47,159 nucleotides of DNA from Gammaproteobacteria bacterium (GCA_028064935.1 JAPTWT010000087.1:1-47159); one strand, 5' to 3'; positions 31,584 to 38,212 are shown, counted from the first letter of the stretch. Numbers and translations: made by a program. Notes: generated from the sequence alone by a model not told the origin.

Positions 31584-31827
31584 TGACCGGTGACCCCCTG
31601 TACTGATCCTCAAGCCGCTCACGCGCCCACGCCGGCAGTCCCGGCTGACGCCACAAAAAGCGGTCCTGCGCGCACGTAAAACTCGTCAGCATCGCGCCAT
31701 TGCCGATGGGGTAGAAATTACGGTACAGCGCGCGCTTGCGATAGCCAGGGATGCGCAGCCGGCGAATGAAGCGCTTGAGCTCGCGGCGCTGCTCGAGCGT
31801 GCCGTAGATGCGGTCGATACCGGCCAT
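31576..31827 (-). CDS. small conserved phage protein
   Basis: 83 residues. IDRIYGTLEQRRELKRFIRRLRIPGYRKRALYRNFYP, a basic helical half, then FLWRQPGLPAWARERLEDQY. The IYGTLEQ opening is known in small phage proteins. ATG shares one base with the upstream stop. Confidence 0.55.
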   Translation of the reverse strand: MAGIDRIYGTLEQRRELKRFIRRLRIPGYRKRALYRNFYPIGNGAMLTSFTCAQDRFLWRQPGLPAWARERLEDQYRGSPVNG

Positions 31828-32087
31828 TAAGGCTCACCTCGTGTGGAAGGAGCGAACCTTCCGAATTTCTTCTGCCATATAGGGGCAAAAAGGCGTTGAG
31901 CTTCTTCCAGAGAGATATGACCCGGATAGATGACTTCCTTTCCAATTTTGGAGAAATAGCCCTTCTTGTCCGTGACCTCTATTAAGCCGCCGCTCCTTTT
32001 CACGAAGTACGCGTGGCGCATCGGATTTCCGTCTCCCGCGCAGATATTTGTTACTGGGTCGCCGAACGTGAAAGAATGCTTATCCAT
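31827..32087 (-). CDS. hypothetical small protein
   Basis: 86 residues from ATG 32087 (AAGGTGAGCAAG upstream); GTG 32096 is an alternative. HSFTFGDPVTNICAGDGNPMRHAYFVKRSGGLIEVTDKKGYFSKIGKEVIYPGH is beta-rich, then an end helix. Looks like a small barrel or SH3-like domain. No assignment. Confidence 0.5.
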   Translation of the reverse strand: MDKHSFTFGDPVTNICAGDGNPMRHAYFVKRSGGLIEVTDKKGYFSKIGKEVIYPGHISLEEAQRLFAPIWQKKFGRFAPSTRGEP

Positions 32088-32092
32088 CTTGC

Positions 32093-32377
32093 TCACCTTT
32101 CACCATTGCGAGCGAGGATATCCTTTGGGTCATCCTCTAAGAGTGCGCGTCGCGCTAGGCGCAGACATTCCCACGGATCTTCGTGAGCGGTTTCTTCAAG
32201 CACTCCCGTGCCGCCATATGCTGTCGTAGGAATGATGGCGACGTACTTGGCGAGCGCCGGACGTGGCGTGCCGCGCATCGTCAGGCCAAGCCACACGACG
32301 CCACCAAGAAGCGCCCACCTGGCCAAATCTAGGCGCTCATCGTTCGTCATTGCAGTTTCTCGATTCATATCATTCAC
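32093..32377 (-). CDS. hypothetical helical protein
   Basis: 94 residues from GTG 32377, which overlaps the upstream stop; ATG 32368 and 32350 are alternatives. LARWALLGGVVWLGLTMRG is a short hydrophobic stretch, then acidic and helical (HEDPWECLRLARRALLEDDPKDIL). Possibly a single membrane anchor. Unknown. Confidence 0.45.
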   Translation of the reverse strand: MNDMNRETAMTNDERLDLARWALLGGVVWLGLTMRGTPRPALAKYVAIIPTTAYGGTGVLEETAHEDPWECLRLARRALLEDDPKDILARNGER

Positions 32378-32577
32378 TGTGCCGCTATCTTGGCATTCAC
32401 TGCCATGAGATATTTTCGGATCGGGATCATCTCGTATGCCGGTTTAATAGTGCGGTACAGATCCCCGTTGAAAGTCTCGAATATGGCACGCCCAGTCGAT
32501 TTTTCCTGAATGACCCAACTGGCAGGCATTGATCCGTCATCTTCCAGAGGAGGGCCGATAAGATGCTCGTTATTCAT
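32374..32577 (-). CDS. hypothetical small protein
   Basis: 67 residues with ribosome site AGGTGAG. NNEHLIGPPLEDDGSMPASWVIQEKSTGRAIFETFNGDLYRTIKPAYEMIPIRKYLMAVNAK. N-terminal strands then helix. Start overlaps the previous stop (ATGA). Confidence 0.5.
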   Translation of the reverse strand: MNNEHLIGPPLEDDGSMPASWVIQEKSTGRAIFETFNGDLYRTIKPAYEMIPIRKYLMAVNAKIAAQ

Positions 32578-32750
32578 AGCTCACCTGATATCCCATCCGG
32601 TGACTCCGGCTCGTGAGAGTCAGAGAAAGGCAGCACGGGTCTTGAGCTGTAGTGCAAGCCAGAAGGCACACCCATGGCATACTGTCTCCCGCGACGCGCT
32701 AGACTCTTCGCAAGCGGTATGCATTCCGCTACGTCTGCTGCCTCATTCAT
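32574..32750 (-). CDS. tiny hypothetical protein (58 aa)
   Basis: 58 residues: MNEAADVAECIPLAKSLARRG, then VPSGLHYSSRPVLPFSDSHEPESPDGISGEL. Start and stop overlap the genes on either side (ATGA at the 3' end), which supports coding. Codons for the last seven residues include the 19-bp repeat that recurs at 33501. No function known. Confidence 0.5.
   Translation of the reverse strand: MNEAADVAECIPLAKSLARRGRQYAMGVPSGLHYSSRPVLPFSDSHEPESPDGISGEL
32579..32597 (-). repeat. 19-bp direct repeat, copy 1
   Basis: Minus-strand GATGGGATATCAGGTGAGC, identical to 33501-33519. Here it encodes the C-terminus of the 58-aa protein and holds the ribosome site of the next gene. Confidence 0.6.
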
Positions 32751-32916
32751 AAATTCTAGTCACCGTATTTTGGTTAACGGACCCCAGGATCTCGGCATTG
32801 TGCGTGTAAGCAACGCGGAGCGCGGCCAACGAGTTCTCCTCGGCGCTACCGAGATTGAACACTACGGACCATACTCGGCCGCTTCTGCCGCGGGACCTGT
32901 AGGTGACTTCGATCAT
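32743..32916 (-). CDS. tiny hypothetical protein (57 aa)
   Basis: 57 residues: MIEVTYRSRGRSGRVWSVVFNL, then AEENSLAALRVAYTHNAEILGSVNQNTVTRIYE. Overlaps both neighbours by several nt (ATGA at the start). A short beta-then-helix pattern; no family recognised. Confidence 0.55.
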   Translation of the reverse strand: MIEVTYRSRGRSGRVWSVVFNLGSAEENSLAALRVAYTHNAEILGSVNQNTVTRIYE

Positions 32917-33059
32917 GACCGTTTACCTCGTACCAGCCGCTCTATAAACCGCTTGACCTTCTCTGCCTGATCCTCGGTCAGCCAAAACACGCGCTGCCGT
33001 AGGCCCTCCTTGGCCCGTCTCTGACGCAGCGCCGCTTGACGCTCGGCGGCGGACTTCAA
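32913..33059 (-). CDS. small basic RHH-like protein, paralogue B (TTG start)
   Basis: 48 residues. Aligns with the gene at 29552: (L/M)KSAAER(K/Q)AA..RQRRAK.G.RQ...WLTEDQAEKVKRFIERL. The matching start is TTG 33059, overlapping the upstream TGA as TTGA; an ATG-started frame further up has an unrelated N-terminus. DNA of the second half is nearly identical to the other copy, so duplication is recent. Confidence 0.55.
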   Translation of the reverse strand: MKSAAERQAALRQRRAKEGLRQRVFWLTEDQAEKVKRFIERLVRGKRS

Positions 33060-33388
33060 GCCGCCATCCCCATATTGTTCCAGGCTCCGTGGTTCTTGCC
33101 ACCGCAGGAGCACTCACAGTTATGGCCCGTGGCGTTCAGGCACCGCGCATCGCACTTGTGGAGCGAGGGGTTCTTCTTGAAGAAGATCACCCGCGCCACC
33201 GGCTTGGAGCCCTCACCGGAGGCTGTCCAGCGCGCACCGGCCGCATATCCCACCCACTTGTGGAAGCTGTCGTACCACTTGCCCTGCACGCCAGGAAAGA
33301 GGGCCGCGAACTTCTTGTTCTCAAGTCCGCAGGCATATGTGAGCTCGGTCCCGTCGGCGGCGAAATAGATGGTTTTCCCGGTGGCCAT
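33056..33388 (-). CDS. conserved phage protein with C-terminal Cys cluster
   Basis: 110 residues with GAGGAG upstream of ATG. TIYFAADGTELTYACGLENKKFAALFPG, then WYDSFHKWVGYAAG; the end CDARCLNATGHNCECSCGGKNHG is a dense Cys/His metal-binding tail known from many phage early proteins. Driven by the promoter at 33414-33442. Function unknown; zinc binding is inferred. Confidence 0.62.
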   Translation of the reverse strand: MATGKTIYFAADGTELTYACGLENKKFAALFPGVQGKWYDSFHKWVGYAAGARWTASGEGSKPVARVIFFKKNPSLHKCDARCLNATGHNCECSCGGKNHGAWNNMGMAA

Positions 33389-33413
33389 TGCTGTCTCCTC
33401 ACTTGATGGAGAT

Positions 33414-33442
33414 AGTATACGCGCCGTTATTAATCACGTCAA
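33414..33442 (-). promoter_or_regulatory. sigma70-like promoter
   Basis: Minus strand: TTGACG (33442-33437), 17-nt spacer, TATACT (33419-33414). Spacer contains the near-palindrome GTGATTAATAAC. It reads into the Cys-cluster gene, with a leader of about 20 nt and a good ribosome site. Confidence 0.78.
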
Positions 33443-33500
33443 GCCTTTTCTTGCGCAAGGCTGCCGATAGGATGGGGACAGTCCGCCGGCCTTATTAAAG

Positions 33501-33519
33501 GCTCACCTGATATCCCATC
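33501..33519 (-). repeat. 19-bp direct repeat, copy 2 (without its gene)
   Basis: Same 19 bp as 32579-32597, placed 1 nt past the repressor-like gene's stop. Downstream there is no gene, only 80 nt before the next promoter. Likely a scar of recombination between leaders. Confidence 0.5.
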
Positions 33520-33774
33520 TCAGCGGGAATAAACCTTGTCTTTGCGCCCGTCGAACTTCCGGCGCTCGCTCGCCGGGCCGATCCGCCGCGCCAGTTCCTC
33601 GTCGCTCATGTGCTCCACGACGTACCGCACGGCCAGCTCGACCGGCCCCGGAATCGGGTCCTCGCCCAAGCAGTACGCGCGCATGGTGCGGTCGGCGACG
33701 CCAATGGCTCGGGCCATCTTGACCTGCGAAAGGCCCTTGTGGGCGAGCTGGCGGCGAAGTTCGGCTTTGTTCAT
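33520..33774 (-). CDS. XRE-family HTH regulator, leaderless-type start
   Basis: 84 residues. NKAELRRQLAHKGLSQVKMARAIGVADRTMRAYCLGEDPIPGPVELAVRYVVEHMSD: helix-turn-helix (LSQVKMARAIGVADRTMRAY) of the cI/Cro/XRE type. The C-terminus is basic. ATG 33774 comes 6 nt after TATACT with no ribosome site, as in the leaderless cI mRNA of lambda PRM. Probably a phage repressor or early regulator that binds its own operator. Confidence 0.72.
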   Translation of the reverse strand: MNKAELRRQLAHKGLSQVKMARAIGVADRTMRAYCLGEDPIPGPVELAVRYVVEHMSDEELARRIGPASERRKFDGRKDKVYSR

Positions 33775-33780
33775 GCGGCG

Positions 33781-33810
33781 AGTATAGGCAAAGTGCGCCT
33801 AGGATGTCAA
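33781..33810 (-). promoter_or_regulatory. sigma70-like promoter with inverted repeat over the -10
   Basis: Minus strand: TTGACA (33810-33805), 18-nt spacer, TATACT (33786-33781). Inverted repeat TAGGC...GCCTA (33785-33801) overlaps the -10 edge and spacer. The -10 ends 6 nt before the repressor-like gene's ATG. Confidence 0.75.
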
Positions 33811-33853
33811 GACCTATGATCCGTTTCTCCGATCAGAGTGAGTCGCTCTGTCT

Positions 33854-34213
33854 CTAACAGAATACCAACGACTCGTTGTCAGCCGCCGCCGCATCCATTC
33901 CGTCTGCAAGCTCCAGGAAATTGATGCGGTCGTAGTCATCTTCTGGCCATCCATCAACTGCCTTCCTCAAGGCCGGCGCCACAGCCTTGCACTGTTCTGG
34001 CGTCAGTTCGCCGTCGCAGTCTGAGTGATGGAGCAAATGCACTAAGGGATATTCATTGGCGCTGGGCCATTCACGCGCCCCATGCTCCGCGAGACCCGCA
34101 AAGCCGACCATCTCGCGAAGATTTAATCCCATCGTTGCGGCAAGCCTCTCGCGAGCCCTCATGAACCCGCTATACGACCAGTGCGCATCCGTATGAGTGA
34201 AATCAAGGCCCAT
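33854..34213 (-). CDS. conserved hypothetical protein
   Basis: 119 residues, with GGAG upstream of ATG. The pattern MGLDFTHTDAHWSYSGFMRARERLA, then PLVHLLHHSDCDGELTPEQCKAVAPALRKAV is a conserved protein type present in phages and bacteria. No enzymatic role is established from the motif. It stands alone between the repressor promoter and the next chain. Confidence 0.6.
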   Translation of the reverse strand: MGLDFTHTDAHWSYSGFMRARERLAATMGLNLREMVGFAGLAEHGAREWPSANEYPLVHLLHHSDCDGELTPEQCKAVAPALRKAVDGWPEDDYDRINFLELADGMDAAAADNESLVFC

Positions 34214-34215
34214 AT

Positions 34216-34467
34216 CTATTCTCCAGGTTGAGGCGCTGAGGAATCATTAGCATCTCGTTTGGTGTGCAGCCAACAGTCTTGGCCAGCATCTTCTCGCATC
34301 TTGCGTGTGTCCTCGGCATTGCCGATCTTTTTGAGCACCCAGCCAGGTACACTGATCCAGTTGCACCACCCAAGGCGCGTAGGATGAATACCGTCAGCCG
34401 TAGGGTCGTGTTGCCAATAAGAGCATGACCCGCAAGTGCTTGTCTTGTCGTCAGTTGAACGTGTCAT
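34216..34467 (-). CDS. zinc-ribbon hypothetical protein
   Basis: 83 residues from ATG 34467; longer starts would run into the neighbour. CGSCSYWQHDP, then LGWCNWISVPGWVLKK and DCWLHTKRDAND: C-x2-C...C...C/H gives a metal site. Unknown function. Confidence 0.55.
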   Translation of the reverse strand: MTRSTDDKTSTCGSCSYWQHDPTADGIHPTRLGWCNWISVPGWVLKKIGNAEDTRKMREDAGQDCWLHTKRDANDSSAPQPGE

Positions 34468-34672
34468 AGAATGAATCTGGAGAAAGGGTGGGGCGAGATT
34501 CGAGTAGATCGCATTTCTGGCAATGCCGTAACTCTCGCGCTTGCCACCCGTTGCGCAGGCTTCGAGATAGAATTTTCCATTTGTGCTCGCAAGACGCTTG
34601 CGCATCCGCGCGGGCTTTCAGGCGTTCCCGCAGGCGCTCCATAAAATCGGGTGATACATGGAGAATCGTCAT
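34451..34672 (-). CDS. hypothetical protein with CEHKW...C-x2-C
   Basis: 73 residues. FMERLRERLKARADAQASCEHKWKILSRSLRNGWQARELRHCQKCDLLE: an N-terminal helix then a C-x2-H / C-x2-C metal site, of the recognisable CEHKW...CxxC type in phage. Overlaps the next gene by 17 nt. Confidence 0.58.
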   Translation of the reverse strand: MTILHVSPDFMERLRERLKARADAQASCEHKWKILSRSLRNGWQARELRHCQKCDLLESRPTLSPDSFYDTFN

Positions 34673-34872
34673 TTGTCACCTCTCTGAGTCTGAGCGGACG
34701 TTCGCTTGCCTTTGGCAATCTTGTCTGCGATGAATCTTGCCCTGTTTGCCCCAGCACGCCAGAGAGTGTAGGCATCGGGCCCCACGTGTCCCGGTCGCTC
34801 GATGCGATCTAGGAGGCACGCAGTCACGATGTCCCAGTCCATCTCGCAAAGATATACCGGACGCTTATTCAT
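34669..34872 (-). CDS. hypothetical small protein
   Basis: 67 residues from ATG 34872. MNKRPVYLCEMDWDIVTACLLDRIER, then AYTLWRAGANRARFIADKIAKGK. Helical. Overlaps the next upstream gene by 8 nt. Confidence 0.5.
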   Translation of the reverse strand: MNKRPVYLCEMDWDIVTACLLDRIERPGHVGPDAYTLWRAGANRARFIADKIAKGKRTSAQTQRGDK

Positions 34873-35110
34873 CTGTCTCGCTCTGAGCGGACCCGTGCGC
34901 GTCGCGCTGGTGATCTCGCAGGCCGACCGATTTGACGCGCTTGCCGCACGTCGGGCATTTGACCTTCTCGAGCTGCCGGGTGGCGTGTTCCTCGCGCGCG
35001 CACGCAGAGCACAAGCCTGGATAGCCTGGGCCGTCCTCGCCGCCATGCAGGAACTCCCCGCACCATTGGCACATCGTGCCGTCAAGCATCATGTCCGCGA
35101 TTTCACCCAT
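34865..35110 (-). CDS. zinc-finger protein (ribbon plus C2H2)
   Basis: 81 residues with AGGAG upstream. CQWCGEFLHGGEDGPGYPGLCSACA is a four-Cys ribbon; KCPTCGKRVKSVGLRDHQRDAH is a C2H2-like finger. Good candidate for nucleic acid binding in early regulation. The C-terminus is acidic. Confidence 0.65.
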   Translation of the reverse strand: MGEIADMMLDGTMCQWCGEFLHGGEDGPGYPGLCSACAREEHATRQLEKVKCPTCGKRVKSVGLRDHQRDAHGSAQSETDE

Positions 35111-35936
35111 GTCGTTCTCCTGACCCGTTCTCAGATGGATGTACGGCCGTGCAAAATCGGCGCGGGATGCCGTGCTCGCACCTTTCCTCTACGACTGCAT
35201 GCGCATCATTGCGCCCCATATCGCATCCGCTGTCGGGCTCCCAGCACTCGTCAGAGTGAACGTGTTCACCGCTCGCTTTCTCCGATGGCCTGTAATACCG
35301 CGCATCCCCGGGCGCGACTTCTTCGCGATCGTCGATATCGTCAATAATTTCGACGGATCGCCAGAATGCGCGATTCATTGCGTCGGCTTCGGCGCGCGTC
35401 ATGCGACGCGCTGTCGTCTCGACAGGTGGGCAGCCATCTCGCAGCAACGCTGCCGCAGCATTGGCAGCGTCGATAGCCGGCATACCGTAGACAGCAAACA
35501 GCCTCTCGCCGCTGTCCCTGAAATTGAGTGCCGTAAGCAGACTATCCAGTGCCGCCCGCAGCCGCAGAATCTCGTGGATACGCCGCTGGCGTTCGTCCAG
35601 GAAGTCTTCATTCTCACGCGCCAGCCGCTCAATCTCCGCGCGCTGGCGGTCGAGTTCGTCGGCAGCTTCGCTGAGTAAGCTCGCGCGCTCGACATCGGCA
35701 AAGTCCACGCCGTAACGCCCGGTGTCTCGCAGGACATCCGCAAATGCGCGGAGTTCGCTGCTCCGTTCCTTTGAGGTGAGATGAATGAGGGGGGGTCTCT
35801 GAGCGGTCTGCGCCCATTCAGTGTGGCAATTGGGGCAACCGCACGGACCGTCGTAACCACCCCCGCAACATACATCAGCGTTCAGGTGGTTGCAGCGCTC
35901 GCGCGGACCGCGAGGACACGCATCTAACACGCTCAT
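35103..35936 (-). CDS. coiled-coil protein with N- and C-terminal Cys clusters
   Basis: 277 residues from ATG 35936, preceded by AAGGAG; GTG 35987, overlapping the upstream stop, is also possible. N-terminal Cys cluster (CPRGPRERCNHLNADVCCGGGYDGPCGCPNC), then a coil (LLSEAADELDRQRAEIERLARENEDFLDERQRRIHEILRLRAALDSLL), an AMNRAFWRSVEIIDDIDD region, and a Cys/His end (HVHSDECWEPDSGCDMGRND, RCEHGIPRRFC). The largest of the small minus-strand proteins. Function unknown; multimeric scaffold or nucleic acid binder is inferred. Confidence 0.55.
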   Translation of the reverse strand: MSVLDACPRGPRERCNHLNADVCCGGGYDGPCGCPNCHTEWAQTAQRPPLIHLTSKERSSELRAFADVLRDTGRYGVDFADVERASLLSEAADELDRQRAEIERLARENEDFLDERQRRIHEILRLRAALDSLLTALNFRDSGERLFAVYGMPAIDAANAAAALLRDGCPPVETTARRMTRAEADAMNRAFWRSVEIIDDIDDREEVAPGDARYYRPSEKASGEHVHSDECWEPDSGCDMGRNDAHAVVEERCEHGIPRRFCTAVHPSENGSGERHG

Positions 35937-35983
35937 GCGTTCATTCTCCTTGGTCACGTTAACCTCGTTCGATGACAGGTTAC

Positions 35984-36250
35984 TCACGGCACGTTCCCCG
36001 CAGTCGGTTCCTCATCGGGATCTTTCAAGATCGATACCTTCAGGCGCTCAAGTCGCAATTCTTCGGCCAGCGCGTCGATTCGCCCCTGCATTGCGTCTCC
36101 GAGGTCCTTGAGCGCGGCTGCTCGGTCGGCAACGGCATCCGTATACATCACCCAGACGCCATCGTCGCTGCGCTCGAAATGCCCCTTGCGCGAGCCGCAT
36201 GAGCAGTAGGACTCGCACTTCCAGCGCCGGAGGGGATCGGTAGTGAGCAT
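35984..36250 (-). CDS. hypothetical protein with a Cys/Trp motif
   Basis: 88 residues from ATG 36250, with AGGAG 6 nt upstream; the GTG at 36301 that overlaps the upstream stop is another option. WKCESYCSCGSRKGHFERSDDGVWVMY then a long helix (LGDAMQGRIDALAEELRLERLKVSIL). C-x3-C-x-C metal cluster. Unknown function. Confidence 0.55.
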   Translation of the reverse strand: MLTTDPLRRWKCESYCSCGSRKGHFERSDDGVWVMYTDAVADRAAALKDLGDAMQGRIDALAEELRLERLKVSILKDPDEEPTAGNVP

Positions 36251-36297
36251 AGGGTTCTCCTGCGAGGTCATCATCGGACTCTCCATCTTCTGCTCAC

Positions 36298-36708
36298 TCA
36301 CGGCTTATCCTCCGGCAGCGCTGTCGCTTCACGCTTGGCCTGCATCTCCAAACACCACTCTCGAATAGCCTGATGCCCGAGGCTGTTTGGATTCCCCCAT
36401 TCCTGCGCCGGCTGGAACACGAAGGACTTGCCACTTTTCGTTGTGAAACAGACCCACGCGCCATCATCGCCAACGTTGACAGAGATACCGTGGTCTTGCA
36501 CTTTAGTCGCGGGCATAACTTTCTCCTGTGATTGCGGCAACGCTTTGTTCAGCCAGTCGCGAAGGGCGCGGGCTTCGGCGATAGAGTGATAACGAGGGCG
36601 AACGTCCAGCGTGTCACGCACGTCGTAGCACGACCGAATTTCAGCTAACGTTCGGCCACCGAGTCGCAGCGGCTCAACCTCGCGGAACCGCTCAGGGGTG
36701 TCACTCAT
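36298..36708 (-). CDS. hypothetical protein
   Basis: 136 residues from ATG 36708, with GGAGG upstream. RLGGRTLAEIRSCYDVRDTLDVRPRYHSIAEARALRDWLNKALPQ then VSVNVGDDGAWVCFTTKSGKSFVFQPA and a helix REWCLEMQAKREA. Two-part beta/helix protein. No domain recognised. Confidence 0.5.
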   Translation of the reverse strand: MSDTPERFREVEPLRLGGRTLAEIRSCYDVRDTLDVRPRYHSIAEARALRDWLNKALPQSQEKVMPATKVQDHGISVNVGDDGAWVCFTTKSGKSFVFQPAQEWGNPNSLGHQAIREWCLEMQAKREATALPEDKP

Positions 36709-36895
36709 CGTCGTCACCTCCAAAAATCTCCGCCAGCGCCGCCTCGACGGCATAACGCTGCAACGGACGGAACGTCCACGCCTTCGAGCCTGCGTCCCAT
36801 TTGCCGCCGTGGATACGCGCCCACTCGCGCCATGCTGGATTGAACGGCGCGGAGACGATCAGCCGGCCGCCGCGCTCGACGAGTTCGGGGGTCAT
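36701..36895 (-). CDS. HARP-like small protein
   Basis: 64 residues from ATG 36895. LIVSAPFNPAWREWARIHGGKWDAGSKAWTFRPLQRYAVEAALAEIFG follows the GGKWD...KAWTF pattern of HARP-like domains, found fused to helicases or as short proteins on mobile DNA. Possibly binds DNA forks; as a stand-alone domain this is inference. Confidence 0.55.
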   Translation of the reverse strand: MTPELVERGGRLIVSAPFNPAWREWARIHGGKWDAGSKAWTFRPLQRYAVEAALAEIFGGDDDE

Positions 36896-37119
36896 GCTCC
36901 GCCCTCGGCCTTCTCGATCGCCGCGCGGATGTCGGCGCAGGCGTCGCATTCGCGAGCTTCAGGACATCCGCAGCACTCACTGTAAACTTCCCCGCTGGCA
37001 TCCACGACGCATTCGGGACTGCCGCAGCACTCTTGGATAAAACCAGTGCCGCCGCACTCAATGCACGCTCCGGATGGCGTTTTCGCCGGTGGCAGAACGT
37101 TTTCGTCGTGTTCACACAT
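36892..37119 (-). CDS. Cys-rich zinc protein
   Basis: 75 residues. CEHDENVLPPAKTPSGACIECGGTGFIQECCGSPECVVDASGEVYSECCGCPEARECDACADI: at least 10 Cys in pairs, including CIECGGTGF of the DnaJ-type zinc repeat. Overlaps the next gene by 4 nt. Probably a zinc-binding adaptor. Confidence 0.6.
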   Translation of the reverse strand: MCEHDENVLPPAKTPSGACIECGGTGFIQECCGSPECVVDASGEVYSECCGCPEARECDACADIRAAIEKAEGGA

Positions 37120-37128
37120 ATAGGGTCC

Positions 37129-37332
37129 TTAGAGACTCAGAGCCAGAATTGCACTGGCTGGGTGTTTGCCCCTCGTTTTACCGTGACATGCGCGTATCGC
37201 GAAAACGCATGGCAATGGACGGTGCGCAACGTTCTGGGGATCGTCATCCCGTGGCATATCGCGCCCAAGACGTGTCACTGTCCACGTCGCCTGAGTCACA
37301 ATCATTTTGCATTGTGGCCGTGTATTGGACAT
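37129..37332 (-). CDS. uncertain small gene
   Basis: 67 residues (MSNTRPQCKMIVTQATWTVTRLGRDMPRDDDPQNVAHRPLP...). It would overlap the upstream gene by 31 nt and has a possible ribosome site (GGAGGCAGAGG). It fills a 180-nt gap, but lacks a clear motif or hydrophobic core. Low confidence. Confidence 0.3.
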   Translation of the reverse strand: MSNTRPQCKMIVTQATWTVTRLGRDMPRDDDPQNVAHRPLPCVFAIRACHGKTRGKHPASAILALSL

Positions 37333-37514
37333 AGGCTAGACCAGCCTCTGCCTCCGTTTGGGCATAAGCACGCATGCGCCTTCGCCCACCGCTTTGCCGC
37401 AGCCGTCTTGTAGTGCGCCGAAGGCCGCACTTTGCGTTTCCCTTTAGCCTTACCCCCCTTGGCGCCGATCTCGGCCATATAAGCGCTTACGGCCGTGGGA
37501 AGGCGCTTGCTCAT
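37302..37514 (-). CDS. small basic protein with AYMAEIGAKGGK motif
   Basis: 70 residues from ATG 37514, overlapping the upstream stop. SKRLPTAVSAYMAEIGAKGGKAKGKRKVRPSAHYKTAAAKRWAKAHACL. The AYMAEIG.KGGKA..K.R pattern is common in phage proteins and looks nucleic acid binding. The end has CPNGGRGWSSLCPIH, a C..C-H site. Confidence 0.6.
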   Translation of the reverse strand: MSKRLPTAVSAYMAEIGAKGGKAKGKRKVRPSAHYKTAAAKRWAKAHACLCPNGGRGWSSLCPIHGHNAK

Positions 37515-37645
37515 CGAAGCACCTTTCGGACCTTCCATGTCCTACGTCCACGTCTGAAAGCGTCCGCCTCCTTGCGCCACGAGAATTGGCCCACAGTTAC
37601 GCCCTGCTCATCCGAGACGAGCCACCACCAGCGGGGACGGCTCAT
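37511..37645 (-). CDS. tiny basic protein (44 aa)
   Basis: 44 residues: MSRPRWWWLVSDEQGVTVGQFSWRKEADAFRRG, then RRTWKVRKVLR. A strand pair and a basic helix. Start and stop each overlap a neighbour by 4 nt, giving a tight chain. No homologue recognised. Confidence 0.5.
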   Translation of the reverse strand: MSRPRWWWLVSDEQGVTVGQFSWRKEADAFRRGRRTWKVRKVLR

Positions 37646-37830
37646 GCCGCCATCCCCATGACCTGCTGAAAGGTGACGACTCGGCAAGTGCCATTGTCAT
37701 CCAGCATGTAGCCACGCTCGGCGTTCGCCCACGGCATCGCCGAGGACATGGCCGGAATCGCCTGAATACCAATCAACCGGATTCCCTTGGCAGCCAAGGC
37801 GCGGAGAGTTTTGCGGGAGAAATCGTTCAC
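37642..37830 (-). CDS. small hypothetical protein
   Basis: 62 residues from GTG 37830 with GGAGG 7 nt upstream. FSRKTLRALAAKGIRLIGIQAIPAMSSAMPWANAERGYMLDDNGTCRVVTFQQV. It is the first gene behind the promoter at 37869-37897. No motif of known function. Confidence 0.52.
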   Translation of the reverse strand: MNDFSRKTLRALAAKGIRLIGIQAIPAMSSAMPWANAERGYMLDDNGTCRVVTFQQVMGMAA

Positions 37831-37868
37831 GGCAGCCTCCAGAAGTGGTGATCTCTACGATGGAGCAT

Positions 37869-37897
37869 AGTATAGACAAGCCGCTTGTGCATGTCAA
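37869..37897 (-). promoter_or_regulatory. strong sigma70 promoter with spacer palindrome
   Basis: Minus strand: TTGACA (37897-37892), 17-nt spacer, TATACT (37874-37869). Spacer holds ACAAGC-C-GCTTGT (37876-37888). The expected RNA start is near CATCGTAGAGA (37862-37852), the motif found again at 43611-43621. Confidence 0.82.
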
Positions 37898-37948
37898 TAG
37901 GAACCGTGAAAATATTTTTGAGGCTCATCTCCCTTGCGAGGATGTGAC

Positions 37949-38212
37949 TCAGTTGAGTTTCGGCTTACACGGCATGCGCAGCGTGCGCGGGTCGTCTGGG
38001 CGCCCTGCCGTTGTGCATGCGACTGACATGCCGCACTTCTTGCATTCCACCACGTAAACCCCGCACCGCTTCGCTGGATAAGGCAGCGTCGCTACACAGC
38101 TCGGCGCGCCCATGGAGCAGTCCAAGTCCTTGCCGGCGGGGTAGGCCGGATCGGGAGCGCACTGCGGCTCCCGACATCGGTCAAACCATTCGATGTCAAA
38201 CTCAGTAGTCAT
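37949..38212 (-). CDS. zinc-binding hypothetical protein
   Basis: 87 residues from ATG 38212. TEFDIEWFDRCREPQCAPDPAYPAGKDLDCSMGAPSC then CGVYVVECKKCGMSVACTTAGRPDDPRTLRMPCK, a well-known phage zinc-ribbon ending. It is the last gene of its unit before the promoter. Confidence 0.6.
   Translation of the reverse strand: MTTEFDIEWFDRCREPQCAPDPAYPAGKDLDCSMGAPSCVATLPYPAKRCGVYVVECKKCGMSVACTTAGRPDDPRTLRMPCKPKLN

Noticed and set aside
33389..33413. separate gene between the repressor and the Cys-cluster gene
   Set aside because: Only a leader region; the longest frame behind the 19-bp repeat is seven codons.
34802..35347. 181-residue plus frame
   Set aside because: Overlaps zinc-finger genes on the minus strand with good ribosome sites; no recognisable motif.
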